Positions 1-11,707 of a DNA stretch of 23,227 bases are shown piece after piece. The notes under the pieces were generated by a model. It searched no databases. It was not told the DNA's origin and was given only the letters and a program-made list of their open reading frames with translations. This DNA is from Acanthamoeba castellanii str. Neff. Lineage: Eukaryota > Discosea > Longamoebia > Acanthamoebidae. The stretch covers positions 1 through 23,227 of the forward strand of contig NW_004457414.1 of assembly GCF_000313135.1 (NCBI RefSeq), written 5' to 3'. Numbering within the stretch: position 1 is the stretch's first letter; each line of letters starts with the position of its first letter. Both the position numbers and the translations under genes were made by a program.

Positions 1-380
1 GCGACGATCATGCTTGGCCGTGTGCAGCGAGTGGGGCTCGTGGCTCAACGCCGAACACACGAAGATGGAGTACATTGGTGGTGAGCGATGCTGGAACGGT
101 CCCGACCGCAAGACGATCGTGGAGCTGACCTGCAGCGACACCAACACCGTCCTCTCCGTGCAGGTGACAATCCCCTTCGTCATGCCATGGTCTGCACAAT
201 CCTCCCGCCTTGTCTCACCTTTTTGCCGCGTAGGAGCCGAACAAGTGCGAGTACCACATGGAGTTCACCACTCCGGCTGCGTGCTCGCCTGAGCGACTCG
301 CGCAGCTCGAGCAGGAGCTTGCCCGCCTGGAGAACCCGAATGAGGTGGTCGTCCCACTCACCACCAACGACCTCCTCTGA
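1..380 (+). CDS. PRKCSH: Glucosidase II beta subunit, C-terminal MRH domain (partial, 5' end off window)
   Basis: This is the end of the non-catalytic beta subunit of ER glucosidase II, which trims the inner glucoses of N-glycans during the calnexin cycle. The visible exons are about 28-163 and 234-380; the intron 164-233 runs GTGACA to CGTAG in phase 0, and a TGCAG acceptor at 23-27 probably opens the first exon. The protein reads EWGSWLN..., then GGERCWNGPDRK and EPNKCEYHMEFTTPAAC, which is the characteristic end of the mannose-6-phosphate-receptor-homology domain, including the C-W-N-G-P and C-E-Y blocks with paired cysteines. A short Glu/Leu-rich helix follows and the protein ends in TTNDLL at TGA 378-380. 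Family members usually end in an HDEL-like ER retrieval signal, which is not seen here. The gene is convergent with the next one, with 118 bp between the stops. The domain call is firm; the upstream part cannot be assessed. Confidence 0.9.
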
Positions 381-498
381 GTCTTCCTCTACCTCCGGAG
401 GTCTTGTCAGCGACACCAACAAAGGAAGTGTTTTGGCTGGCGCTTACGCCACGGCTACAAAGAAGACGATCGATCTTGTGTACTCTCTGTCGTGATGA

Positions 499-2148
499 TC
501 AACAACACGCCGCCAGCACGTCGGCAAACTCCTCTCGCGAGAGAGACAGGGCCTCGAGAAACTGGTAGGGACTCTCCAGCCCTGCGAACGCCTCCTCGGA
601 GACCTGTAAAGGAGTCGTGAGTCACAGTTCCATGTCAAGGTTTCCTTGTCCAGGTCACCGCGGTGGCTGGCTTACCGTGACAATCTGTCCGGCCACTTCA
701 GGGAAGCCTGCGCGCTGGTCCCACACGTTGGGCGTCGCGAATCTGCGTGGGATGACATATGCCCTGCGCGCCAGGCAACCAGGTGAGGTCGAACAGAGTG
801 AGCGGTCACGACTGATCAACGTTTGTGCGGATTGAGGAAGGAATGGGTGGTGCACAGTACTTCCGCCCGCCGCTAGAGAAGATGAGGTTGTGAGGGATGT
901 TATGTCGCAACAGGTGGTCCACACACGAATAGACGGCCGCAGAAAGGCGGCCTGGCGACACGTCTTCTGCGTGTGTAGAGAACAGCAGCGAGCGAATGGG
1001 ATAGCCTGGAGGCGCCCACGCGCATGGTCAGCCACCCCTCCCAGAGTCGCATTCGTACAGACTGGAAGGCGCACCTTGCGATTGAGAGATGGCCAGACCG
1101 GAAGACGATCGCAGTAACGCAAAGGGGGCGCTCTCCACCGGGAGCTGTCCGTCGGGGGTGGCGTTGAAGTACCAGCCCTGGAAGTGCAGATGATTGACGG
1201 AGGCGCCGCCTTTGGCCAAACAGTTCAATAAAAAGTGCCAAAGAGAGCGTGGGAGAGTGAGAGAACGGTACCGGCAAGCGAGTTGTAGCCCACGCGCAGG
1301 CCCTCGGTGCTCTGCGCTGCCAGCAGGAGGCCCACCTCGATCGCCTCCTGCGTCAGGACCTGAGGCAGCATGCGATCCGTGCGCACGACGAGCACGACGC
1401 AGCCGTAGGCGAACGGGTGGCTGTTGACCAGCACGCCGGCCAGCTCGCTGGTCCACCCCTTCTGCTGCTCCTGGTCGTGTGCGTGCTGCGACTCCGCGTG
1501 GGCAGGCTGCGACCGGACGACGTCGATCGTGAACAGCACCTCACTGGCGTCCTTGTTGTTGAAGTTGAACGCTCCGCTGTCCGTCGTGAAGGGCTGAACC
1601 ACTTCGTGCAGCTCAGCCACTGGATTGATGGGCCTGGGAGTGATTAGCAAAAGCGAAGCTCCATGGTCTTGGCTTGGTGGTGTGGTCTTCCTGTACCTGT
1701 GCCTTCTGCCCTCGACCTTCTGAAGGGCGAAGTTGATGATCGCTGGCGGCTGGTCATCTTCCGATGTTGAGGAGGTGGGCAGCGCTACCTCCACGAGCCT
1801 GGTCGTCACCGTTCGAGCATCGAACGCGTACTTGAGATGTGTGCTCTTGCTGGCCCAGAGGTGGGCAAAGATCGCATCGAAATCACGAACCTGGGCACTG
1901 AGCTCGGGCTGCAAGATCAGCCTCGGTGGAGTGGCCGTGAAGTCGAAGCCGTACGATGTTGGAAGGGGCGAAGAGTAATTCCAGACCACAATCGCAACGG
2001 CGATCACCAAGACGGCCAGCGCTCCCTTCCAAGTCCAGGCGGGCGCCCCGTGTTTTTCGTTGGTCCTTGATCCACACCGACCCCGTGAGTCTAGGCGTTC
2101 TCTTGCGCCTGCTGCGCTGCCCATTTGATTTGTCTCATTGAATTGCAA
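499..2148 (-). CDS. GDPGP1: GDP-L-galactose / GDP-D-glucose phosphorylase (VTC2/GDPGP1 family, HIT superfamily)
   Basis: This family phosphorolyses GDP-hexoses: GDP-L-galactose in plant ascorbate synthesis, GDP-D-glucose in animals. Exons, 5' to 3', are 2148-1272, 1209-1075, 1005-861, 763-676 and 603-499; all join in phase to give 449 residues. Family blocks appear in order: VVQPF...FNFNN..SEVLFTID, then HPFAYGCVVLV...LPQVLTQEAI, RVGYNSLAGGASVNHLHFQGWY holding the catalytic H-x-H-x-Q (about residues 299-303, formed across the first splice junction), LPVESAP, GYPIRSLLF, RHNIPHNLIFSSGGRKAYVIPR, and a C-terminal helical region. An additional 63-nt stretch at 1634-1696 has GT/AG ends and a branch-like GCTAATC; splicing it would remove 21 residues from a poorly conserved place. 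Oddly, residues 42-57 form a hydrophobic segment after a basic stretch, like a signal anchor, although the known enzymes are cytosolic. Met9 (2124) is an alternative start. Which sugar is used cannot be told from sequence. Confidence 0.88.
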
Positions 2149-2173
2149 ACAATCACTCGCGTAAAATAAAATG

Positions 2174-2179
2174 TTTATT
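2174..2179 (-). terminator. AATAAA poly(A) signal for the carboxylesterase gene
   Basis: On the minus strand an AATAAA hexamer lies 43 nt past the esterase stop codon at 2222-2224, inside the 73-bp spacer before the downstream gene. Its position and spacing fit a cleavage/polyadenylation signal, but the cleavage site is not known. Confidence 0.5.
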
Positions 2180-2221
2180 TGTTATTATTGACGATTGTGC
2201 CGATCATTGCAATAATTCCGT

Positions 2222-4241
<2,020 letters not shown>

Positions 4242-5672
4242 TGTTGGTGAATGTTGGTGTGTTGCGGGGTCGAAGTCGAACTGAACAGGAGCCGGAGAAG
4301 CACTGAAAAGAGCCAACCAAGCACGCTTCCAATCGGGGAGTGGCGGGATTAGCGGATACCTCCGCCTGTGCGATGATTGCTCTCGTACGGTAGCTCGTTT
4401 CGCTCTCCTCACGGCGCGGCCTCTACACGGTACGCGGCGGCTGGGTCGTTCCTGCATGGCCGTGTGCCGCGCGCAGAGCGAGACCCGGCGCGGGAGCAAG
4501 ACCCCAACACCCACCACACGTACGAACGGGAAGGAAGCCCCCAATCAAGGCGAGGCGAATGTGCCGTCACTGCCCCCCCCCCGGACAGATCAATCAAGAG
4601 GCCAGCGCCTCAATACAGCGATGTGAGAAATCTGCGCCCAACGAACAGGCTAAAAGGGCGCGTAGTGCCTTTTTTTCTACTGGTGGGTATCCGGTGTAAC
4701 GGTGCGCACGTGCAGGTGCCATCGGCACTCCCGTCTCCTAGGTCTGCTCGTCTGCACGATTTGTTCAGCTAACCAGATTAACCTCACTCGTTGATTGGAC
4801 GAACAAGTCCGCCTGCACCAAAACCCTCCGCCAGTGCCGCCGCCTTTTCTCCCTTCTTTCCGTGCGCTGGGTGGCGCGTTCGTGCACCGGGTGGCCGCGA
4901 GAGAAGGCCATCTGAGAGAGCTCGTTATCACGGGCCAGTCCGGAAAGGTTGCACCGGCTCACACCACGGAGACGGGAGGGCAGAAGAAAGCGCTTCCTCT
5001 CGCGCTTTAGGGGGCAGAAACCCACAACAAACACTCACACGACCAACACGCACACACAGACATTGCCGGCGTTGCTTCTGGCTGGTTGCGAGGGCAAAGA
5101 AGGTACCTTATTAGGGGTATGGTGGAGCAGAGCAGCGAACACAGCAATCGAGGGTGCGTGAGCGAATCCTGGCTGCGACGGCGGCACGATGATGATGACG
5201 AACAATCAATCTTCTTCGATCTTCCTCAAGAGCAAGGAAGAAGCGATGCCACACATCCTCATTTGGTGCCGCCCCCTCCTCCTTTGTCAGTGAAGGGCAG
5301 ATAATCGATTCAGTTAGGAGTTATCCTCTTGTCTTTTGGAGGGAGCGTACTTGACCCTCACACATTGCACGCTTCTCTGCTGTGCCAGCGATCCATCTCA
5401 AATCTTCTGGACGATGGTGGCGTGCGTGAGAGGTGGAGCCTCAGGGATGTTGATTTGCCCTATTTTAGAAATATTTGGGTCACCGGATTTCCCTCCACCA
5501 TACGCGTATCTAGCAGCCGGCCACGCTCGGCCTCCACTACTTATGTCCATCGATGGACTTCTACTTCGTAGCATCTTCTCTGCCCTAAATCTCTGCCCTC
5601 ACCTAGGATCGCCTAGATGCCAGACTCTTGGTGTGGGATCTTGGTGGTAGTCGGAGTTTGTTGGCCGATCAG
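4242..5672. other. Gene-poor 1.4-kb region between divergent genes; probable promoters and 5' UTRs
   Basis: I found no reading frame here with recognisable protein features. The open frames present are short, overlapping and biased to Arg, Ser, Pro and Cys, as expected from non-coding GC-rich DNA. The region separates the minus-strand carboxylesterase from the plus-strand RFX-like gene and so should hold both promoters. It contains a run of ten C at 4573-4582, a CA-rich stretch near 5024-5061 and AG-rich patches. Upstream exons of the RFX-like gene could lie at its right end, because that gene's start is not certain. Confidence 0.5.
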
Positions 5673-8264
5673 ATGCGGTTGTCGGTCACCTGGGCTCATA
5701 AGAAACTGACTCGCCACGTCCCGACGGTTGCGCGGTTTACCAGGTTAGGGCGCACTTACGTAGAGAAGCCCGGCAGCATGCTGCTCAAGAAGGACGTGCA
5801 CGCCGCCTACTCGGCCTTCTGCGCTGAGCACCGCTTCGAGACCACCACCAACGCCGCCTTCGGCAAGATGTTCAAACGCGTCTTCCCCAGCGCCGGTACG
5901 CACGCACCTCCGTGCCTCGTTGCGGTGGGCTCCACTCATCGTCGTTGACGGGACTCTGCATGTCTAATCAGAGGTGCGCCGGTTGGTGAAGCACAACGAG
6001 ACCACCTTCTTCTACGAGAACATGACCTCACAGTCTGCGAGCGGGAACGCTCCGCTACCCTCATCGTCGTCGCCTGGAAATGGAAACGGCAGCCCTCGCC
6101 CTGCGTCCGAGTCCACTCCGGTGCGAGAGCAGCGACCGAGGCTCGAGGGCAGCACACATAGCCCGAAGAGACGGAGAGCGACGGCCAAGGAAAAGGGAAG
6201 GTTAGGGTCGGGCGACACCAACAAACGCCGATCTGTCAAAAGCGAGGAGGAAGAGGAAGAGGACGGAACTGAGGCCGAGCTGGCACGATATGACCAGAAA
6301 GGCTTCGGTCGGGAGGAGAGGACAGCGGTGCGGCCAGAGCGGGCGAGCGCCGCGGTCAGCGTGCCTGTCGGGGAGCCACAACTGGCTTCTTGGACGAGCG
6401 ACGCCCAGCTGGGCTTCACGGATACGCTGCACCGGTTCTGCCAACTCTACCGCCACGAGATATGGGGCTTTTTGTACACGTGCCCTCACCCACAAAGCGC
6501 AGCACGTTTGGCGCTGCGGGCTAACTTTATTTCGCGCGCAGCCCAATCAATCCCTCGATGGTGGAGTACCCGACGCTGTCGTACATCTTCAACACAGATC
6601 ACGGGACGGCCGAAAGAAGTGCTCTTTCCGTTGCCGCCCATTACGTTGTCAGCATGGGTACAGATCTCACCGCACGGTTCCGCGCAAGAAGTCACAGTCT
6701 GTGACAGTGTCTCACGCGTACGTGCGTACCTACAGGATATCTACTACTGGGGGATGTCACGCATGGCCGCGAATTCTTTTGGAAGGCGCGAGAGCATCTC
6801 TCCTATGTGTTTGACTCCTCCAACTACGATGTTGCCTGTCTGCTCAAACACATGGTGCGACTACCCCTTCTTTGGGAAAAAACAATATTCGAGGCTCATT
6901 CACTTGCTTCCCCGCATAGTCGTGGGCGGCAATGCTCTTCAGTGGAACTGGGTCGGAGGGACACGAACGGGAGACATACTACCTGTCTTTGTGCAAGAAC
7001 ATTTGCCAAATGCTGGGCGTATGTCGTACACGCCTTGCCACCATCAACTCTTTGCTAGGTCTGCAATTTACCTCCATATGATGCAGGCCGAGAATGACGG
7101 GCTGTATCTCGGCACGCTGAAGATGATGGCCATCAAGGATCGGACCACATCCTACGAAGGAGAGATACAGAAGGCGCTGCGCAGCCCTCACTATGCTAAT
7201 GGATGGCAAGCCATCGGGTACGCACCACGCTCGAGCTTAGCCTGCAGAAAGCCAATGACTGATTTGTTCATTCGCCATCAGGCCTATGGCCATACACGCC
7301 CACTTCAATGAGCACTTCACCGCGCGGCTGCTTGAGAGCTACAAGAACATCGTCCTCCTGACCGAGGCCTCCCGCCAAGGTACGAACTGTGGCCCGTTGT
7401 TGCCCCCCTGATTTGCATTTACCAACCGTCGCTCGTGGCCTCGCACCAGTGCCGCAAAGGCCACCGAGCCAAATCTACCAAGACTTCACCAAAGAACTCC
7501 AGGAACTTCAGAGATATGAGGATGGGTTCATACAAATCTATGGGTACGCTGAGAATGACGCACACTGCGTTGCTACCCGCAGCTCAGCCCACTCATGTCA
7601 TAACTCAGTGAAAGCCCACCACCGAGACTGTGCGGAATTCATGTATCTTGCCTTCTGGTTTGCCGGGCGATAATCTTCAACCACCTCAACAATCACGGCG
7701 CGGTCGAGCAGCACCTGCGAGGTCCGTACCATCGATTGCAATCCCCCTTGGCTCGTTTCGTTTCCAATACGTGCTAGTGTACCACGCAGGCTTGGTGCAG
7801 CATTTTTCCCGCATCGACGCGGCGTCCGTGGCCATCGTCATCACAGAGTTTGGGTCCCGCGGCATGTTCTGGCGAGAGGTTGTGAGCGTCATGCTTCAGC
7901 ACCAGCTCTACGATCAGCTTGGCCAGCTCACCCAGCTCGTGCACCCACTCCGGCAACACTTCTACTGGATCGACGCAGAGATGAGGTACGGTGAGCTCTC
8001 TTGGAGTTGGCGCGGACCAGAGCTCATTCTCTGCATTCCTCCTACCGACTCAGTCAATTGGATAAGGCAATGGGAGAGGCTCACTCCGTGCGCGGGTCCT
8101 ACCCCACTTTCTCACCGTGGAAACCTCCACCTCGCGACCACCCGCCACGCAGCCCGTCGCCTCTGTTCCCCTATGTGGCCGTTCCCTCCCAGCTTCCTGA
8201 CTATCGAGAGCCTCTGGATCCCACCCAGACTGAAGACCAACAGCACGGAATAAAAAACAATTAA
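5673..8264 (+). CDS. Putative transcription factor: RFX-like winged-helix domain plus fungal-TF-like helical region
   Basis: Eleven exons join in phase: 5673-5895, 5972-6473, 6542-6657, 6736-6854, 6920-7018, 7087-7217, 7282-7379, 7450-7543, 7609-7721, 7790-7985 and 8054-8264, giving 633 residues. Residues 29-91 (YVEKPGSMLLKKDVHAAY..., NAAFGKMFKRVFPSAEVRRL, then FFYEN) follow the RFX DNA-binding pattern, including the NAA-FGK and F-P-x-x-x-x-RRL blocks. Residues 93-240 are low complexity with a basic SPKRRR patch (possible nuclear signal) and an acidic run. From about 240 on, an all-helical region (FFPINPSMVEYPTLSYIF, then YLLLGDVTHGREFFWKAREHL, then YYLSLCKNICQMLG) recalls the regulatory 'middle homology region' of fungal zinc-cluster factors. 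The tail is Pro-rich. The ATG at 5673 is the first Met in the open frame, which starts after a TAG at 5604 next to an acceptor-like CACCTAG, so upstream exons are possible. The domain assignment is by eye and the function is inferred. Confidence 0.68.
8249..8254 (+). terminator. AATAAA overlapping the last codons of the RFX-like gene
   Basis: The hexamer lies in the codons GGA ATA AAA just before the TAA at 8262-8264, followed by an AT-rich stretch with a T run at 8265-8270. Only 95 bp separate this stop from the next start codon, so a signal inside the coding end is plausible but unproven. Confidence 0.4.
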
Positions 8265-8359
8265 TTTTTTGGTGTGCAGGAAACCTGCAGCTTTGGGCGA
8301 AGATAAATTTATCTAAGAATTGGATAATCACAACTACATATTCGCATCGATACAGAAAG

Positions 8360-11229
8360 ATGGAGTGGGAAGGTGCCGGCAGAGGTGGCGGAAGGGGCGG
8401 TGGCCGCGGCGGTGGTCGCGGTGGAGGCGGTCGGGGCGGCGCACCCAAACGCCAGGGGGTCAAGAGCGCGCTGGCCACAAGATTCGATCGCGAGCGTGGA
8501 GGTACAGCCCAATTTTGCTCACATGTCCCACCCCGTTGGCGATCAACATCAAATTGGTCACTGTCATGCAGGCAGAGGTCGCGGCCGTGGGCGAGGACGA
8601 GGCGAATCTCGAGGTGGCAGAGGAGGCAACGGAGACTATGAATCCGAGAAGCAATTTGGATTCAAATTGATGGTACGTTCGTCGCATCTTAATGTCCTGT
8701 GGGCACGACTCATGGCCACCTAATACAGGTGCAAGGCGTCACGCCCGAGACAAAGATCCAAGATCTGGTGGAGTTCCTTCAGAACAAAGCCGAACAGCCC
8801 TTCACCGTGAGCGAGGTAATACGTTCGCCCCGTCACTCTTGTCGCAGGCAACGACAAGCCGTACACACGTGACCTAGTGAGCGTCCTCACCCATTCCGTT
8901 TGCTTCTTCTTCCGCCTGTCCCCGCCAGAGCTACATTACGGATGGCAAGGCGTTTCTCGTAATCGACAATCGCCAAGAGTCCATCGCTGTTCAAAAGCTG
9001 AGCGGCATCCGATACAACCAAGAAAAGGTGCGTCACTTCACTTGCCACACCCTCGTTTGTGTTTTGTGCAGCGCTCTGCTGCTCGTCGCTGGATCACTCA
9101 CTGAGCGTGTTTCGTCACCTTGCCGCTTGCAGCTTCTCATCCGGTCGGTCAAGTACTCCGGCCCCTCGGCGATGACGGAGAAGTACAAGGGCGCGTTGGT
9201 GGCCCTCGTGGAGCCCCGCTTTAACGCCCAGGCCAACTACCTCAACCTGTCCAAATTGCAGGGCATCGAGGTCGAAGGGTTCAAGATTGACTTCAACAAC
9301 GTGTCGACCATGCGTACCCTGTGGTCTGTCATCGCGCAGAAGTGCCCCACGGTACGTCGATTATTATATTTTATATTCTATATTCTATATTCTATATTCT
9401 ATTTATTTTGTCATTTTTGTGGCACAGCTTCTCACTCAAGCTTGCTTTTCGTCTGCTCGGACAGGTCTCAACAATCAACCTGGCAAGCAACCGCATTCAC
9501 AACCTCAATGCGTTTAAGGACCTCACCAACCACTTCTCCGGCCTGGTGAATCTGAGCTTGGAGGTGCGCTGCGCCACTTCTTTTCACATTTAGACCACAC
9601 CGCACCCGCGCGGGTGCCCCTCCCGGGCGAGTCAGTGCCTAAGCTCGCATTCGCCGTGCAGGAAAACAATATCTCCGACTTCAAGCAGCTTGATAATCTC
9701 AAGCAGATCAAGCTGCGCGAGCTCGTGCTGGCCGGCAACCCCATCTCCGCCGAGCTTGACGAAGCCACTTACAGAAGGTTCGCTGTCGTTTCTCGAACTT
9801 TTTTCACATTCGGCTCCCAGACTGTCTCTGACGTGGTTGCGGCGCCAACTGGCGTATTCCTTCAATAATTGCAGCCAAGTTACTCGTCGCTTCCCGGCGC
9901 TCAAGTACTTGGATAGGGTCAAGCTCCAACCGGTTATTTCATTCGACATCCCGACCTACGTCCTGCAGAGCGTGTTGCCCCCCTCGCAGCCGTCCTTCTT
10001 CGATTCGCCGCAGCGCCAAACACTCGCCGTTGATTTCCTCCGAAAGTACGTCTAGTCCGCTTATGCTTTGTTTCCACCAGCGTCGTTCTGATGGTTGCGC
10101 CCGTACACCACCGCACGCATAGGTTCTATGAGCTCTACGACAAGAACAGGCAGGGATTGCTCGAAGTCTACACCGACTTCAGCTTTTTCTCGCTTACCAC
10201 CGGCGCTCTGGAACGGCTGAGCGAGAAGGAGAAGCAAAAGAATCTCAGCGAGTATCTCCAAGCCAGCAGGAACCTGCTCAAGGTACGCGCGCAAGTCTAC
10301 ACCTCGGACGTGCATTCAGGCCTGATCGTTACTGTTCCATTCACCTATGCAGGTGGAGGACATGGAGCGGAGGGTGGAGCGCCTGCAGACAGGGCGCGTG
10401 AATATCGTGCATCTGCTGTCCACTTTGCCGGCCTCGCATCATCAGCTCGAACACTTCACGGTCGACTCCTACATGCTCCCACCAGTCGGGACCCTGCAGA
10501 TCATGGCTGTGAACGTGCACGGACACTTCTGGGAAGGTACGCATAGCCTTGTGGCGGAGCGTTCACGTTTAATGCAGTCTTGTGACACGCGCACAACGCT
10601 CTCACACTACACGCAACAGTGGAAACGGGAGTCAATCGTTCGTTCGACCGAAGCTTCCTCCTCACTCCGGCTCCACCCGGCTCGCGCGCCCTGCAATACG
10701 GCCTGCCCGTGGTGGTGATGAACGACATGCTGCACGTACGGAACTACGTGCAGACCTCCGGCGACGCTCAGGCCAAGGCACCGCAGATCGGCAGCCCGGG
10801 ACCCAGCCTCTCCCTTCCTCCCTCCTCCCTCTCGCTCACGCCAACCAAGTCCACCGTGCCACTTTTCGGCTCCACGAGCTCGAGTCCGTTCACTTCTTCC
10901 ACCTCAAGCGAGGTACATTGTGATGGTGCGTGGGTGGTGGCGAGTGGTCTCTCATTGCTCCGTCGCTACCAACGTATATGCAGGATCTGGTGCAAAAGCT
11001 GTCGTACGTGACGGACATGAACGCTGCGACGGCCAGGACGTGCCTCGAACGAAACGGCTGGGACTACGCGAAGGCTCTCGCCAACTTTTACGAACTCAAG
11101 GTAAACTCTACTATATAGCCATGACCACCTTGTTCGTGATTTCACCCGCCTGACTCTTCCCTGGCGAAACGACGCACCCAACAGGGCAAGGGACTTGTTC
11201 CGCCCGAGGCCTTCACCACAAAGCAGTGA
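8360..11229 (+). CDS. NXF1: mRNA export receptor NXF1/TAP/Mex67
   Basis: This protein carries spliced mRNPs through the nuclear pore, normally as a dimer with NXT1/p15. Thirteen exons join in phase: 8360-8501, 8572-8672, 8729-8815, 8929-9027, 9133-9351, 9465-9563, 9662-9777, 9875-10045, 10123-10282, 10353-10536, 10620-10912, 10984-11100 and 11185-11229, giving 610 residues. Order of parts: an Arg/Gly-rich tail with repeated RGGG (1-70, likely RNA binding); an RRM-like segment (about 78-165); leucine-rich repeats (about 190-315, including INLASNRIHNL and LVLAGNPI, then FPALKYLD); an NTF2-like domain opening FLRKFYELYDKNRQGLLEVY (about 340-535); and a TAP-C/UBA domain (558-610, CLERNGWDYAKALANFYELK then GLVPPEAF) that binds FG nucleoporins. 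Each block matches the family order. A Ser/Pro-rich stretch (about 505-555) separates the NTF2-like and UBA parts. The start is the first Met before the RGG tail. Confidence 0.95.
9372..9399. repeat. Four tandem copies of TATATTC in an NXF1 intron
   Basis: Four exact 7-bp copies stand in the intron 9352-9464, flanked by further AT-rich sequence with partial copies. It is a small minisatellite in otherwise GC-rich DNA. Confidence 0.85.
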
Positions 11230-11707
11230 CCCCGTGTGGCGGTTCTGCCTCCCTCTTCTCTCTTTTCTTTTACGCTTTCACTAAACGTCCAACAAAGACC
11301 GCCCACCACCAAGCCCTTCGCTTTCGTTCTTCGCAAAGTCTTCGCTTTTGGTTTACAACCAAAAAGCTGATCCCACACCCGAGCAGGCCTCCTGTCTTTT
11401 TGGTCTAGTTTTCGGATTGGTCTGACAAGCTTGATGGACAGGAGTCATTCCAACCGCGAAGAGGAGGTGAGGAGCTCCGAGGGCGGCAGAACCTCAAGGA
11501 AGCAAAGGCTTCACCTCTCCTGCTTAGAGCGCTAACGAACCAACCTACGCTACAATCAAGGCCGACCTGCTGCGAAGGAAACTTGGCGCAACCATCATCA
11601 GCTCTCTCCGCCAAAGCCTTCTCTCTTACCGCCATCCCCAGCCGCCGTTTCCCTTGCCCTTGCGACTACTCTAGCTCCTGTCAAGGGCGCATCGCCCAAA
11701 GGACCGC
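11230..11707. other. Intergenic region: NXF1 3' flank and promoter of the membrane-protein gene
   Basis: No protein-coding feature is supported. The left part is pyrimidine-rich. A small hairpin is present at 11346-11364, with TTTTGGTT and AACCAAAA separated by TAC; it could be a 3'-end element of the NXF1 transcript. No clear AATAAA or TATA box was found. Confidence 0.45.

Noticed and set aside
4242..4544. N-terminal extension of the carboxylesterase starting at 4544
   Set aside because: The extra 101 residues are Arg-rich and low quality, and would bury the signal sequence; the Met at 4241 is the natural start.
5336..5650. Plus-strand open frame just before the RFX-like gene
   Set aside because: No recognisable motif and poor composition. 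It could contain an upstream exon, but I cannot support one.
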